From Arsenicibacter sp965247375 (GTDB lineage: Bacteria; Bacteroidota; Bacteroidia; Cytophagales; Spirosomataceae): DNA of 64,000 bases. How positions within the stretch are numbered: position 1 is the first letter of the stretch; each line of letters starts with the position of its first letter. The stretch lies in contig CBDFHU010000043.1 in assembly GCA_965247375.1 (NCBI GenBank), forward strand, positions 1 through 64,000, read 5' to 3'. The position numbers and the translations under genes are program-made. Below the pieces are notes generated by a model. That model saw only the letters and a list, made by a program, of their open reading frames with translations. It was not told the DNA's origin and made no database searches. Positions 35,183 through 44,261 of the stretch are shown here, one piece after another.

Positions 35183-35202
35183 GAGACGCATACATGCGTC
35201 TC
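35183..35202. repeat. GAGACGC palindromic repeat, second copy
   Basis: GAGACGCATACATGCGTCTC is a palindrome with a two-base centre and carries the same GAGACGC half-site as 30786-30833. It is located seven bases past the end of the amidohydrolase gene. Confidence 0.65.
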
Positions 35203-35208
35203 TACGGT

Positions 35209-36498
35209 TTACTGCTTGTAGACCTTGCCGTCTTTCATGACAAATTTCACTTGCTGCAATGTTTTGATGTCTTGCAGCGGGTTTCCGTCAACGGCAATGA
35301 TGTCAGCGAATTTACCGGCTTCAATCGCGCCGATCTGGTCTTTCATGCCCAGTACTTGGGCATTGACAACGGTTGCTGCCTTGATGCATTCAGCGGGCGG
35401 CATACCGCCTTCGACCATGTACTCAAACTCCTTGGCGTTGTAGCCGTGCGGATAAACACCGGCATCGGTGCCAAACGCAATTTTAACTCCGGCCTTGTAC
35501 GCCTTCGTAAACGTTGCCTGGATTTTCGGGCCGATCGCAAGGGCTTTCGGCGTCACCAGAGCCGGATAGTAGCCCATGATGCGGGCCGAGTCGGCAGCCG
35601 TACGGCCGGCAATGATGGTCGGTACGTAATAGGTGCCGTGCTTTTTAAAAAGTTCAATGGCTTCATCGTCCATCAGCGTACCATGCTCGATGGTCGTCAC
35701 ACCGGCACGGATGGCCCGCTTCATGCCTTCTGCACCGTGGGCATGGGCGGCTACACTCATGCCGTAATCTTTCGCCGTTTCTACAATGGCTTTGGCTTCT
35801 TCGTCGGTAAACTGCGGGCCCTGACCGTCTTTGGCATTACTCAGCACCCCGCCGGTAGCGGTAATTTTAATGACATCAGCCCCTTCCTTGTAGCGTTGGC
35901 GCACGGCCTTACGGGCTTCGTCGGGGCCGTTGATCACGCCGTCGATTGGCCCCGGGTCACCGGCCAGATCGCGGCGAAAACCGTTGGTCGGGTCAGCGTG
36001 GCCGCCGGTTGTGGCAATGGATTTGCCGCTGGTCATGATGCGCGGGCCTTCGGCCAGACCACGGTTAATGGCATTCCGGAGCGCAATGTTGACGCCCGAA
36101 CCGCCCAGATCGCGTACGGTTGTAAAACCGGCCATCAGCGTCACTTTGGCATATTTGGCGGCCTGAAACGCCACATCGGGTACGTTCTGCGTAAAGCGGT
36201 CATAAGAGCCCCCCCGGCGCGTTTCGCTTTCGATGTGTACGTGCATGTCGATCAGGCCCGGCAGTACGGTTTTGTTCTTCAGGTCGATGACTTTGTCAGA
36301 GCCGCTGCCCGATGTAAAGCCCTTCTGAATACCGGTGATTTTATTGCCTTCGACAACGACGGTTACGTTGCGTTGCAGGTCAGTTTGTACGCCGTCGAAG
36401 AGGCTGCCGCAGTAGATGAGGGTACGCTGGGCAAAAGCAGGGCCCGTACAGAACACCACTCCGGCCAGGAGGAGCGCCGAAAGGTAACGATGTTTCAT
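35209..36498 (-). CDS. Secreted amidohydrolase (Xaa-Pro dipeptidase / imidazolonepropionase-like)
   Basis: 429 residues from the ATG at 36498, signal peptide ending GPAFAQ. Metal ligands: HVH in GLIDMHVHIES, Lys in ADVIKITATGG, His in AAHAHGAEG, His in TTIEHGTLMDD, and Asp in IAFGTDAGVYPHG. These complete the two-metal amidohydrolase site. The relatives include prolidase and peptidase-like enzymes that hydrolyse N-acyl amino acids or dipeptides. It is divergent from a penicillin acylase (91 bases between starts), so a peptide or acyl-amide catabolic unit is suggested. Confidence 0.85.
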   Translation of the reverse strand: MKHRYLSALLLAGVVFCTGPAFAQRTLIYCGSLFDGVQTDLQRNVTVVVEGNKITGIQKGFTSGSGSDKVIDLKNKTVLPGLIDMHVHIESETRRGGSYDRFTQNVPDVAFQAAKYAKVTLMAGFTTVRDLGGSGVNIALRNAINRGLAEGPRIMTSGKSIATTGGHADPTNGFRRDLAGDPGPIDGVINGPDEARKAVRQRYKEGADVIKITATGGVLSNAKDGQGPQFTDEEAKAIVETAKDYGMSVAAHAHGAEGMKRAIRAGVTTIEHGTLMDDEAIELFKKHGTYYVPTIIAGRTAADSARIMGYYPALVTPKALAIGPKIQATFTKAYKAGVKIAFGTDAGVYPHGYNAKEFEYMVEGGMPPAECIKAATVVNAQVLGMKDQIGAIEAGKFADIIAVDGNPLQDIKTLQQVKFVMKDGKVYKQ

Positions 36499-36588
36499 GA
36501 TTGATGATTTTTCATGTTTAGGTAAGAGATGCAAGATAAACGAAAACGCCTATATTTAACGCATTCAACAGACTACAAGCCTGAACTA

Positions 36589-38778
36589 ATGAAAGTCCTT
36601 TCCTTATTCTGTGTATTGCTGTCGGCAGGTGCGGCCACGGCTCAGTCGTTTAGTACCGGTGAAGTAACCCGATGGCAGGAGCAAGCCCGCCAAATTACCA
36701 TCACCCGCGATACATGGGGTATTCCGCATATTTACGGCAAAACCGATGCCGACGTGGTGTTCGGTGCTCTTTACACGCAGTGTGAAGACGATTTTGCACG
36801 GGTCGAAGCGAATTACATCGACGCCATTGGCCGTATGGCGGAGGTCGATGGTGAAGGTGCCCTCTACCATGACCTGCGTGCCCGGCTTTTCATGGACAGT
36901 ACCATGGCCATCGCCCAATACGAAAAAAGCCCGGCGTGGATGAAAAAACTCCTCAATGCCTTTGCTGATGGGGCGAACTATTACCTGCACACACACCCGC
37001 AGGTGAAACCCCGGTTACTGACGCGCTTCAAGCCGTGGATGCCGCTGATGTTCAGCGAGGGTAGTATCGGAGGCAACATCAGCGCGGTATCGGCCGAGCG
37101 GCTAAAGGCTTTTTATGAAAACCGCAAAACGTCGCTGGTAGATGATTTTGACAGCCACTATGAACGGGAGTCGGTCGGCTCAAACGGCTTTGCCATCGCG
37201 CCGTCGAAAAGCGCTACCAAAAATGCCTTGCTGCTGATCAATCCGCATACCTCGTTTTACTTCCGCTCGGAGTTGCAGATGGTCAGTAAAGAGGGACTGA
37301 ATGCATATGGTGCCGTGACGTGGGGGCAGTTCTTTATCTATCAGGGCTTTAATCAGAACTGTGGGTGGATGCACACATCGAGCTATGCGGATGTAATGGA
37401 CGAGTTTCTGGAAACTATTGAGAAAAAAGACGGTAAACTGGTCTACAAATACGGCGAGGAATGGCGGCCGGTAACGGTCGAAAAAATACTGCTGCCGTAT
37501 AAACTGGGCAAGGGCATTGAGCGGCGGGAGTTTACCATTTATCGTACCCACCACGGCCCGATTGTCGGCGAAAAAGACGGTAAGTGGATTGCGCTGAGCA
37601 TGATGAACAATGGGCTGAACGCGCTGATGCAGTCGTACCTGCGGACAAAAGCAAAAGATTATGCCGGATATAAAAAGGTGATGAAGCTCAACGGCAACGC
37701 CTCTAACAATACCGTGTTTGCGGACAGGAAAGGTACTATCGCCTACTGGCACGGCAATTTTATGCCGAAACGCGACCCGAAATTCGACTGGGAACAACCG
37801 GTAGATGGTAGCAATCCGGAAACCGACTGGAAGGGTTTGCATGCGGTAGACGAAATTGTGCAGGTGAAAAATCCGGCAACCGGCTGGATTCAGAACTGTA
37901 ACGCCACGCCGTTTACAGTATCGGGCAGTAGTAGTCCGCAAAAAGAGAAGTTTCCGGTTTACATGGCACCTGACGCTGAAAATTACCGGGGTATTAATGC
38001 CGCCCGTGTGCTGGGCAGCAAGCCGGTTTTTACGCTGGACACCCTGATTGCCGCCGCCAATGATCCGCATCTGGCCGGTTTCGACGATCTGATACCGGCG
38101 CTGTTGAAGGCTTACGAAAATGTAACGGATTTATCGGGCAAACAGGCGTCGGATGTGCGTAAGGCGATTGACGTATTACGGGCGTGGGACAAAAACTACG
38201 GTACAAACTCGGTTGGTACCGCACTGGCCATTGTCTGGGGCGAAAAAATGCAGCGGATGGCCCGCCCGCGCGCAACAGCCGGGCAGCGGCTCGATAACCT
38301 CGGTATGACCGATCTGGTGATTAACAATACCTCAGCGAAGGAAAAGATTCAGACATTGGCCGATGTGGTTGATGAGTTCGAGCGCGATTTCGGTAAGTGG
38401 AATGTCGCCTGGGGAGATATGAACCGGTTCCAGCGACTGACGGGTCAGATTCAGGAAACCTATGACGATGCGAAACCAAGTCTTGCCGTTGGCTTTACCC
38501 CGTCGGGCTGGGGTTCCCTGGCAGCATTCGGCGCACGTTCGTATCCGAATACCAAAAAACGGTACGGCTACGTCGGCAACAGCTTCGTGGCGATAGTTGA
38601 GTTCGGGAAGAAAGTGAAAGCACGGGCGGTTGTTACCGGCGGCTCAAACAGCAACCCGAAATCACCCCATTTCACCGATCAGGCCAGTCTCTACAGCCAG
38701 GGGCGGTTCCGCGACGTATGGTTTTATCCCGAAGACATTCAGCAGCACATCGAAAAAACTTACCATCCCGGGGAATAA
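36589..38778 (+). CDS. Penicillin acylase family Ntn hydrolase (paralogue 1)
   Basis: 729 residues from the ATG at 36589; signal peptide MKVLSLFCVLLSAGAATAQ. Penicillin/AHL acylases are made as a precursor cut before a catalytic Ser; here that is Ser198 in ESVGSNGFAIAPSKS. The small-subunit part carries DTWGIPHIYGKTDADVVFG. NPHTSFYF corresponds to the NPH block. Periplasmic, releasing an acyl group from an amide; AHL acylase is possible but not shown. A paralogue is at 52880. Confidence 0.88.
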   Translation: MKVLSLFCVLLSAGAATAQSFSTGEVTRWQEQARQITITRDTWGIPHIYGKTDADVVFGALYTQCEDDFARVEANYIDAIGRMAEVDGEGALYHDLRARLFMDSTMAIAQYEKSPAWMKKLLNAFADGANYYLHTHPQVKPRLLTRFKPWMPLMFSEGSIGGNISAVSAERLKAFYENRKTSLVDDFDSHYERESVGSNGFAIAPSKSATKNALLLINPHTSFYFRSELQMVSKEGLNAYGAVTWGQFFIYQGFNQNCGWMHTSSYADVMDEFLETIEKKDGKLVYKYGEEWRPVTVEKILLPYKLGKGIERREFTIYRTHHGPIVGEKDGKWIALSMMNNGLNALMQSYLRTKAKDYAGYKKVMKLNGNASNNTVFADRKGTIAYWHGNFMPKRDPKFDWEQPVDGSNPETDWKGLHAVDEIVQVKNPATGWIQNCNATPFTVSGSSSPQKEKFPVYMAPDAENYRGINAARVLGSKPVFTLDTLIAAANDPHLAGFDDLIPALLKAYENVTDLSGKQASDVRKAIDVLRAWDKNYGTNSVGTALAIVWGEKMQRMARPRATAGQRLDNLGMTDLVINNTSAKEKIQTLADVVDEFERDFGKWNVAWGDMNRFQRLTGQIQETYDDAKPSLAVGFTPSGWGSLAAFGARSYPNTKKRYGYVGNSFVAIVEFGKKVKARAVVTGGSNSNPKSPHFTDQASLYSQGRFRDVWFYPEDIQQHIEKTYHPGE

Positions 38779-38793
38779 TTCACTGCACCGTAC

Positions 38794-38823
38794 GGGCGAC
38801 CCCACGTGGTCGCCCATTTTTTT
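38794..38823 (+). terminator. Terminator after penicillin acylase
   Basis: GGGCGACC and GGTCGCCC form a stem followed by ATTTTTTT. A second copy of the right half (GTGGTCGCCCATTT) occurs at 38831-38844, a local 14-base duplication. Confidence 0.85.
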
Positions 38824-38864
38824 AATTTAAGTGGTCGCCCATTTGATTATGCCACGCGTGTCCA

Positions 38865-39470
38865 TCATTCCTCCTTCAACTGCCCATACAACCGGCGGAG
38901 GTTTTCCAGAATAGCCTCAATCCGGCCGTATTCTTTACGCAACGCACGGCGACCCAGATACAGGTAAGCAAAAGCCATCCAGGCCAGATAAAGAATCAGA
39001 AACAGTACGATAAGCGGAGTGGAAAAATAGCCGAGGATTTCGATAAAATACAGCCCCATCGCCGCATTCAGGCCAATGAAGTAAAGCGGACTGTTGATGC
39101 GTACCATTTTCTTCCGGAAGCTGTAATAGGTCTCCCACTGCTGTAAATGCTCGCTGGCAGAAGCGGTTACGGCCAGCTGGCCCAGCCGCCGGTAAATAGC
39201 GGTGTTAATCAGGCCCTGAGCAAGCACGACTACAATCACTAGTACCAGCCCGGTATACGTGGTGGCCGACGAAAACGTAATGCCGCTGAAAAAACCGATC
39301 CAGGTCAGGGCCAGCACCGTTGCAAAGAGGGTAATGGCCGACCAGAGCTGCGTCCGCCGCAGTTTCGACAGCGCGTCGGTGTTGCTGGCTTTCAGCGCGG
39401 CAAGGTCAGGGCCTTTAACCGGTTCAGGTTGTTGCTGCCAGCGCTCCTTAAATAAATCAAACTCGTCCAT
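38865..39470 (-). CDS. Membrane protein encoded with an ECF sigma factor
   Basis: 201 residues. A charged N-terminus (MDEFDLFKERWQQQPEP) precedes four hydrophobic segments in about 42-165 (LWSAITLFATVLALTWIG, TYTGLVLVIVVVLAQGLI, PLYFIGLNAAMGLYFIEIL, PLIVLFLILYLAWMAFAYLYL). It overlaps the sigma gene by 14 bases. Such coupled genes often code for anti-sigma proteins, and its soluble N-terminus could hold the sigma factor, but no known anti-sigma domain is visible. Confidence 0.7.
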   Translation of the reverse strand: MDEFDLFKERWQQQPEPVKGPDLAALKASNTDALSKLRRTQLWSAITLFATVLALTWIGFFSGITFSSATTYTGLVLVIVVVLAQGLINTAIYRRLGQLAVTASASEHLQQWETYYSFRKKMVRINSPLYFIGLNAAMGLYFIEILGYFSTPLIVLFLILYLAWMAFAYLYLGRRALRKEYGRIEAILENLRRLYGQLKEE

Positions 39471-39951
39471 ATTGCTTGTAGATTGACGTCAGTTGTTGTT
39501 TGATGCGGTGAATTTTTACACGCAGATTTCCTTCTGAAATGCCCACGACCTGCGCTATGTCGGGGTAAGGCGTATCTTCGAGTACCAGCGTAATGATGAT
39601 CCGGTCGGTTTCGGCGAGCTGGCTGATGCATTTGTAGAGCACCATAATCTGCTCGTCAGGTTCGGTCTGTTCGTCTGGAATGTTGTGCATCTCTCCGGTC
39701 TCTGTCATTGCCGTAGGTTTGGTCCGGTTACTGCGCAGGTGCAGCAGGCAGGTGTTGACCGCAATCCGGTAAAGCCACGTTTGTATCTGCGCCTCACCCC
39801 TGAACGAAGGCAGGTGGTGCCAGACCTTGATAAATGTTTCCTGCACTAAGTCCTGTGCCTGTTCATAGTCACCCGTATAGCCGAGGCAAAGCTTGAGCAC
39901 TTTGGGGTGCCACGTTTTATAAAGCAGGTCAAACGAATTGGGTAAAGCCAT
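39457..39951 (-). CDS. ECF-type RNA polymerase sigma factor (second)
   Basis: 164 residues. Region 2: YTGDYEQAQDLVQETFIKVWHHLPSFRGEAQIQTWLYRIAVNTC. Region 4: ISQLAETDRIIITLVLEDTPYPDIAQVVGISEGNLRVKIHRIKQQL. It is followed by an overlapping membrane protein gene (14 bases), a typical sigma plus membrane-regulator pair. A hydrolase gene lies 14 bases upstream. Confidence 0.92.
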   Translation of the reverse strand: MALPNSFDLLYKTWHPKVLKLCLGYTGDYEQAQDLVQETFIKVWHHLPSFRGEAQIQTWLYRIAVNTCLLHLRSNRTKPTAMTETGEMHNIPDEQTEPDEQIMVLYKCISQLAETDRIIITLVLEDTPYPDIAQVVGISEGNLRVKIHRIKQQLTSIYKQYGRV

Positions 39952-39965
39952 AGTGAACCGACAAA

Positions 39966-40823
39966 TTAATTAGCGGTTTCGAGAAACCGGTCGATCTGGG
40001 CATAAAACCACTGCGGGTTTTCGTACATGATGAAGTGTTTCGTATTCGATACGGCCAGTTGCTTATTGGGCAGTTTTTCATACTGTTCGTTGAGAATCCG
40101 CATCGTTGCCGCTTCGCTGTTGAAATACTGGCCACCCAACACCAGCGTGGGCGCAGTAATCCGGGCAATGGCCTGCCGCAAGTCGGTAAGGCTCATTTCG
40201 AGGATAGTCATGGCCAGGGTCCGGCGGTCGCTGTGGACGGCCCAGCCCGTTACCAGATCGGCTTTCAGGGAATCGGTGATCTGTATGCGCATGGCCCGTT
40301 TCTGGGTGACGGAAAACAGCGAATCGGGCATAGCCTTAAAATTGCTGATCATCAGTTCCGGATTGTACATCGGATTCCTGCGCAGTGAGTCGGCGGTAAT
40401 CTTCGGATTGGTCATCGCTGAGATGAACGGAACCCCGTCGACGCAGATGAGTTTTGAAAACAGGGCCGGTTCGGTACTACTGACCCAAAGGCTCATAAAT
40501 GCTCCCAGACTATGCCCGATCAGGATAGGCTTGTGTAATTGCTGTGTTTTTACGTACCGGATTAGCTCATCCCGTACGGTTTGCAGGATTGGTGCGTCAA
40601 TCGGGGCTACACCATCGTAGCCGGCCAGCGTCAGCACATGGCATTCATAGCGGTTTTTCAGGTGGGCGACGGTCTCTTGCCAGACCTCACCACTACACGA
40701 ATAACCCGGAATCAGGATGACCGGCTGCCCTTTGCCGGTGATGGATACGGTAAACGCCTTTGACTGGCTGAAACCACAGGTTGTGCAGAAGCAAATGAGC
40801 AGGCTGAGCAGGAACGTTTTCAT
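39966..40823 (-). CDS. Alpha/beta hydrolase, secreted
   Basis: 285 residues from the ATG at 40823; signal peptide MKTFLLSLLICFCTTCGFSQ. PVILIPGYSCSGEVW (oxyanion), nucleophile elbow LIGHSLGAFMS, and a late His in NTKHFIMYENP. Serine hydrolase of unknown substrate. The stop is 14 bases from the sigma gene start, so it may be co-transcribed with the sigma operon downstream. Confidence 0.83.
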   Translation of the reverse strand: MKTFLLSLLICFCTTCGFSQSKAFTVSITGKGQPVILIPGYSCSGEVWQETVAHLKNRYECHVLTLAGYDGVAPIDAPILQTVRDELIRYVKTQQLHKPILIGHSLGAFMSLWVSSTEPALFSKLICVDGVPFISAMTNPKITADSLRRNPMYNPELMISNFKAMPDSLFSVTQKRAMRIQITDSLKADLVTGWAVHSDRRTLAMTILEMSLTDLRQAIARITAPTLVLGGQYFNSEAATMRILNEQYEKLPNKQLAVSNTKHFIMYENPQWFYAQIDRFLETAN

Positions 40824-40896
40824 GGCAACTATATGTATCAGTTTTCGAAATGTTTGCCTTTGGATACACACCTGCCCGAATTGTTACAGCCTGAAT

Positions 40897-40932
40897 AAAA
40901 AAAAGCCCGGCTATTTTCGGTAGCCGGGCTTC
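40897..40932 (-). terminator. Terminator of the DUF4920 gene
   Basis: AAAAAAAGCCCGGCTA and TAGCCGGGCTT form a stem with a short loop; on the minus strand the T-run follows the stem. It lies between the DUF4920 gene and the upstream end of the alpha/beta hydrolase gene. Confidence 0.8.
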
Positions 40933-40949
40933 AAGATTGGGTAAGTTGC

Positions 40950-41396
40950 TTATTTTTTGACGATTACACCGTCAGCAACAAACGTCAGCGCCTTTTCCGG
41001 CTCTGTGATTTTTTCGATTTCGGCTTTGCTCTTACCGGCATCTTCGGCGTAGTGGCGCAGCTCGGCAACCGACGTAGTGGTCGTCTGGGCTAAACCTTCG
41101 AATACAACCTGCTTACCGGCAATGTCTTTCGGTACAAAGAAACCGTAGTCTTTGAACGTAACGCGCATGGTTTTGCCGTCCGCCGTTTTTACGGTCATCC
41201 AGCAGCCTTTGACTTTGCATACCTGGTCGACAGTGCCTTCGACTTTAGTCGTCAGTTCTTTTTTTTCGCCCATTTTTGCGGTTAATTCTGTCGCAGGAAT
41301 GGCGTTGTTGTCGGTAATTTTTTTGCCGTGGTAGCTTTGCGCCTTAGCCGTCATGGTCAGGCCGATGGCTAACACCAGTACAAGAATGTGTTTCAT
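40950..41396 (-). CDS. DUF4920 domain-containing secreted protein
   Basis: 148 residues with signal peptide (MKHILVLVLAIGLTMTAKAQ). The conserved DUF4920 block is KVEGTVDQVCKVKGCWMTVKTADGKTMRVTFKDYGFFVPKDIAGK, with two cysteines close together and an OB-like pattern. Small periplasmic protein, role unknown; the cysteine pair suggests metal or redox binding, which is inference. A terminator follows 18 bases later. Confidence 0.85.
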   Translation of the reverse strand: MKHILVLVLAIGLTMTAKAQSYHGKKITDNNAIPATELTAKMGEKKELTTKVEGTVDQVCKVKGCWMTVKTADGKTMRVTFKDYGFFVPKDIAGKQVVFEGLAQTTTTSVAELRHYAEDAGKSKAEIEKITEPEKALTFVADGVIVKK

Positions 41397-41516
41397 CGTG
41401 TGTCAGAAGTTTTTCGTAAGGTAAAGATACAAGCTGTGTACCAGAAAATCACAGGAGCTTTATCATACGTAACGGCTGATGTCAGCAATTTCGTTGATTC
41501 TGCCTAACCGGACAGG

Positions 41517-42137
41517 TTATTTCCACGCCATGACGCTCAGAACATTCGGACAAAAGGTATATTCTTCCGGCTGGTTGGAGCCGATCAGCAGGATCTGTTC
41601 CGGACCAAGTTGCTGAACCTCGTCCAGATACCAGTTGGCGCCCTGCCGGTCGAGGTTAGCCGTCGGCTCATCCAGAATCACCAGCGGGGTATCGGAGAAA
41701 AAGGCGAGACCAAGCTTGACCCGCTGTTTCATGCCCGACGAAAAATATTTAATTTCTTTGTTGCGGGCATGGCTCAGAAACATCCGCTCCAGCACCGATT
41801 CAGTATTCATGCCTGATTTAAAGGGCTTAAAAGTCTGGTGAAACGTCAGCAGTTCGGTCAGGGTCAGTTCTTCGATAAGTTCCAGATAAGGGGCTGCCAT
41901 GTTAACCTGCCGAAACCAGTCATCGGGTAAAAGTGTTTTATCACCGAGCTGGTAAGCTAATTTCCCTTCAGTAGCGGGCATAACGCCCGAAATGAGCTGA
42001 AGAAATGTGGACTTGCCACTTCCGTTAGGGCCAACAAAGGTGTAACTTGTTCCTGCGGTTAGTGTCAGGTTAACGTGTCGGAATATCCATTCGCGACGAT
42101 ATTTTTTGCCGATGTCTTCGGCTGTAATGGTCAGCAT
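41517..42137 (-). CDS. ABC transporter ATP-binding protein
   Basis: 206 residues, a single nucleotide-binding domain. Walker A GPNGSGKST at 36-44, signature FSSGMKQRVKLGLAFF, Walker B PLVILDEPTANLD. Small size recalls CcmA-type proteins, but no permease is next to it, so the transport partner is elsewhere. A TAATTTTG box on the minus strand (42142-42149) lies only five bases before the ATG, hinting at a leaderless mRNA. It is divergent from moaA with 32 bases between starts. Confidence 0.88.
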   Translation of the reverse strand: MLTITAEDIGKKYRREWIFRHVNLTLTAGTSYTFVGPNGSGKSTFLQLISGVMPATEGKLAYQLGDKTLLPDDWFRQVNMAAPYLELIEELTLTELLTFHQTFKPFKSGMNTESVLERMFLSHARNKEIKYFSSGMKQRVKLGLAFFSDTPLVILDEPTANLDRQGANWYLDEVQQLGPEQILLIGSNQPEEYTFCPNVLSVMAWK

Positions 42138-42169
42138 ACCGCAAAATTAAGCTAACTTGCTTGTACCTC

Positions 42170-43150
42170 ATGCTTTTTGATAACCATAATCGCCCGATAA
42201 CCTATTTGCGGCTGGCCGTTACCGACCGCTGCAACCTCCGCTGCTTTTACTGCATGCCGGAAGAAGGTATCCGTTACCTGCCGAAAAAACAGCTCCTGAC
42301 GTTCGAAGAAATGGAACGGCTGGTCGGGGTATTGGCTGGTTTGGGGGTCAGCAAAGTCCGGATTACCGGCGGAGAGCCGTTTGTCCGGAACGGGCTGATG
42401 GAGTTCATGCGGTCGCTCTCAGCTATTGACGGCCTGACGGAGCTGGCTATGACGACGAACGGGGTCCTGACGGCTCCGCATGTGGCTGAACTGGCCTCGC
42501 TGGGGCTAAAATCGGTCAATCTGAGTATCGACACGCTCGACCGGCAACGTTTTCATCAGATTACCCGCCGTGACGAACTGCCGGCGGTATTACGGACGCT
42601 GGATGAACTGCTGGCACACAACATTGAGGTCAAGATCAATGCTGTCGTGATGGAAGGGCAGAACATTGAGGACATTCCGTTGCTGGCCGAACTGACCCGT
42701 AATCAGCCGGTGACCGTGCGGTTTATTGAAGAAATGCCGTTTAACGGGGAGGGAACGCACTATCCGGTCCTGAACTGGACACACCGCCGCATTCTGACGG
42801 AGCTGAAGTCTTTTTATCCGGATATACAGAAGCTTGCTGACGGGCCGTTTTCCACATCGAATGACTATCAGATACCAGGCTACAAAGGAACAGTCGGGAT
42901 CATTGCGGCCTTCAGCCGGACGTTCTGCGGGAGCTGCAACCGTATCCGCATGACGGCGCAGGGCGTACTGAAAACCTGCCTGTACGACAGCGGCGTGCTG
43001 AACGTCCGTGATCTGATGCGGGCAGGTGCGACGGATACAGATTTGGTGGAGGCGTTTAAACAGGCCTTTGCCAGCCGCCCCGCCAATGGGTTTGAAGCCG
43101 AGCAGAACCGCGCTCCCGTTTCCGAGTCAATGGCGACGATCGGGGGTTAA
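42170..43150 (+). CDS. moaA: GTP 3',8-cyclase (molybdenum cofactor biosynthesis protein A)
   Basis: 326 residues, ATG at 42170. Radical-SAM enzyme for the first step of molybdopterin synthesis. N-terminal cluster: C21-x3-C25-x2-C28 in DRCNLRCFYCMPEEG. C-terminal second cluster: C253, C256 and C270 in FCGSCNRIRMTAQGVLKTCL. The protein ends with Gly-Gly, as active MoaA does. Lone moa gene here. Its stop codon overlaps the convergent VOC gene's stop (both in TTAA-like sequence). Confidence 0.95.
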   Translation: MLFDNHNRPITYLRLAVTDRCNLRCFYCMPEEGIRYLPKKQLLTFEEMERLVGVLAGLGVSKVRITGGEPFVRNGLMEFMRSLSAIDGLTELAMTTNGVLTAPHVAELASLGLKSVNLSIDTLDRQRFHQITRRDELPAVLRTLDELLAHNIEVKINAVVMEGQNIEDIPLLAELTRNQPVTVRFIEEMPFNGEGTHYPVLNWTHRRILTELKSFYPDIQKLADGPFSTSNDYQIPGYKGTVGIIAAFSRTFCGSCNRIRMTAQGVLKTCLYDSGVLNVRDLMRAGATDTDLVEAFKQAFASRPANGFEAEQNRAPVSESMATIGG

Positions 43151-43539
43151 TGCGCTGGCTCAATGAGATCCCAGAGGTTCCCGTATAAATCTGCGAAGAC
43201 CGCTACTGTACCGTATGCTTCCGTAACGGGCTGGCGTACAATGGTAACTTCCTGATCGAGCAGGTTCTGGTAATCTCTGGCGAAGTTGTCAGTATGCAGA
43301 AACAGAAATACACGGCCACCGGCCTGGTTGCCGATACGACTTTGCTGCTCCTCATTGGCGGCTTTGGCCAGCAGGATACCGCTACCGGTTGAGCCCGGCG
43401 GCGCGATCACCACCCAGCGTTTGGTTTCACTCAACACCGTATCTTCCCGCAGCGTAAACCGGAGCTTTCGGGTGTAGAAATCAATGGCCTCGTCGTAATC
43501 GGTAACGACGAGCGCGAAACAGGCAATGTTCTGTTGCAT
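43147..43539 (-). CDS. VOC family (glyoxalase-like) protein
   Basis: 130 residues. N-terminal FALVVTDYDEAIDFYTRKLRFTL and a C-terminal TEAYGTVAVFADLYGNLWDLIEP match the two beta-alpha-beta modules of the vicinal-oxygen-chelate superfamily. Metal-coordinating positions are not fully sure: the first expected His is absent and the last is Glu in LIEP. Substrate unknown. It lies six bases downstream of hpt, so it may be in the same transcript. Confidence 0.8.
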   Translation of the reverse strand: MQQNIACFALVVTDYDEAIDFYTRKLRFTLREDTVLSETKRWVVIAPPGSTGSGILLAKAANEEQQSRIGNQAGGRVFLFLHTDNFARDYQNLLDQEVTIVRQPVTEAYGTVAVFADLYGNLWDLIEPAH

Positions 43540-43545
43540 GGTAAC

Positions 43546-44088
43546 TTACTCGCTTAATACATAGATGGCTGCCGTGTTGCGGCCCAGCCCGTCATAATCC
43601 AGCCCGTAGCCAACCACAAACTTATTGTCAATCTCGAAGCCTACATATTGGAGCTCAACCGGCTGTTTCAGAGCTTCCGGCTTGTGCAGAAGGGTGGCAA
43701 TACTTAGTGAAGCAGGCTTATCAGCGAGCAGTTGTCTGCGTATATCATTGATGGTAAGACCGGTATCGACAATGTCTTCCACGACAATTACATCGCGGTC
43801 TGTGACCGGTTCGGTCAGGCCCAGAATCTGTTTAACAGCGCCGGTCGAACTGGTTTGGTGGTAGGATGATACCCGTACAAAGGCAATTTCGCAGGGAATC
43901 GTCAGTTTTTTGAGCAGATCTGCCGCGAACAGTACGGACCCGTTCAGGATTCCGATAACCAGTGGTTGTTTATCCGCATAATCTTCATTAATCTGCTGAG
44001 CCAGCTGGGTAATGCGGTTCTGAATGGCTTCGGCCGGAATAAACGGCACAAACGACTTATCTTTGATCGTTATCTTTTCTGTAGGCAT
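43546..44088 (-). CDS. hpt: Hypoxanthine phosphoribosyltransferase
   Basis: 180 residues from the ATG at 44088 (MPTEKITIKDKSFVPFIP); a frame to 44256 has no likely start. Purine salvage: PRPP-binding motif VIVVEDIVDTGLT, RVSSYHQTSSTG flexible loop and YGLDYDGLGRN near the C-terminus, as in HPRT. Cytoplasmic. The divergent TPR gene begins 174 bases away. Confidence 0.93.
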   Translation of the reverse strand: MPTEKITIKDKSFVPFIPAEAIQNRITQLAQQINEDYADKQPLVIGILNGSVLFAADLLKKLTIPCEIAFVRVSSYHQTSSTGAVKQILGLTEPVTDRDVIVVEDIVDTGLTINDIRRQLLADKPASLSIATLLHKPEALKQPVELQYVGFEIDNKFVVGYGLDYDGLGRNTAAIYVLSE

Positions 44089-44261
44089 GAGCAAAGGTAC
44101 AGCGGGCAGACATGGTAAGGCAACTTTTTCCGGAATTTTATGAACGGTAAACTGATTGACGGCTTTGTACGTTAATGAAAGGATCACACATAAAAAGATG
44201 TCAGAGCCGTTATCGGTAAGACGCAACCAACGTTCAGCAGCGTAGCTAAATGACAAAGAAC

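Noticed and set aside
35194..36504. 436-codon open frame antisense to the amidohydrolase gene
   Set aside because: The amidohydrolase on the minus strand has full metal-binding motifs and a signal peptide. The antisense frame has no recognisable domain and is a product of codon bias.
37180..38070. 296-codon frame antisense to the penicillin acylase
   Set aside because: Lies wholly inside a gene with clear Ntn-hydrolase motifs; no start context or homology.
41517..42137. CcmA (haem exporter) assignment
   Set aside because: Size fits but no ccmB, ccmC or cytochrome-maturation gene is adjacent, so a general ABC ATPase call is safer.
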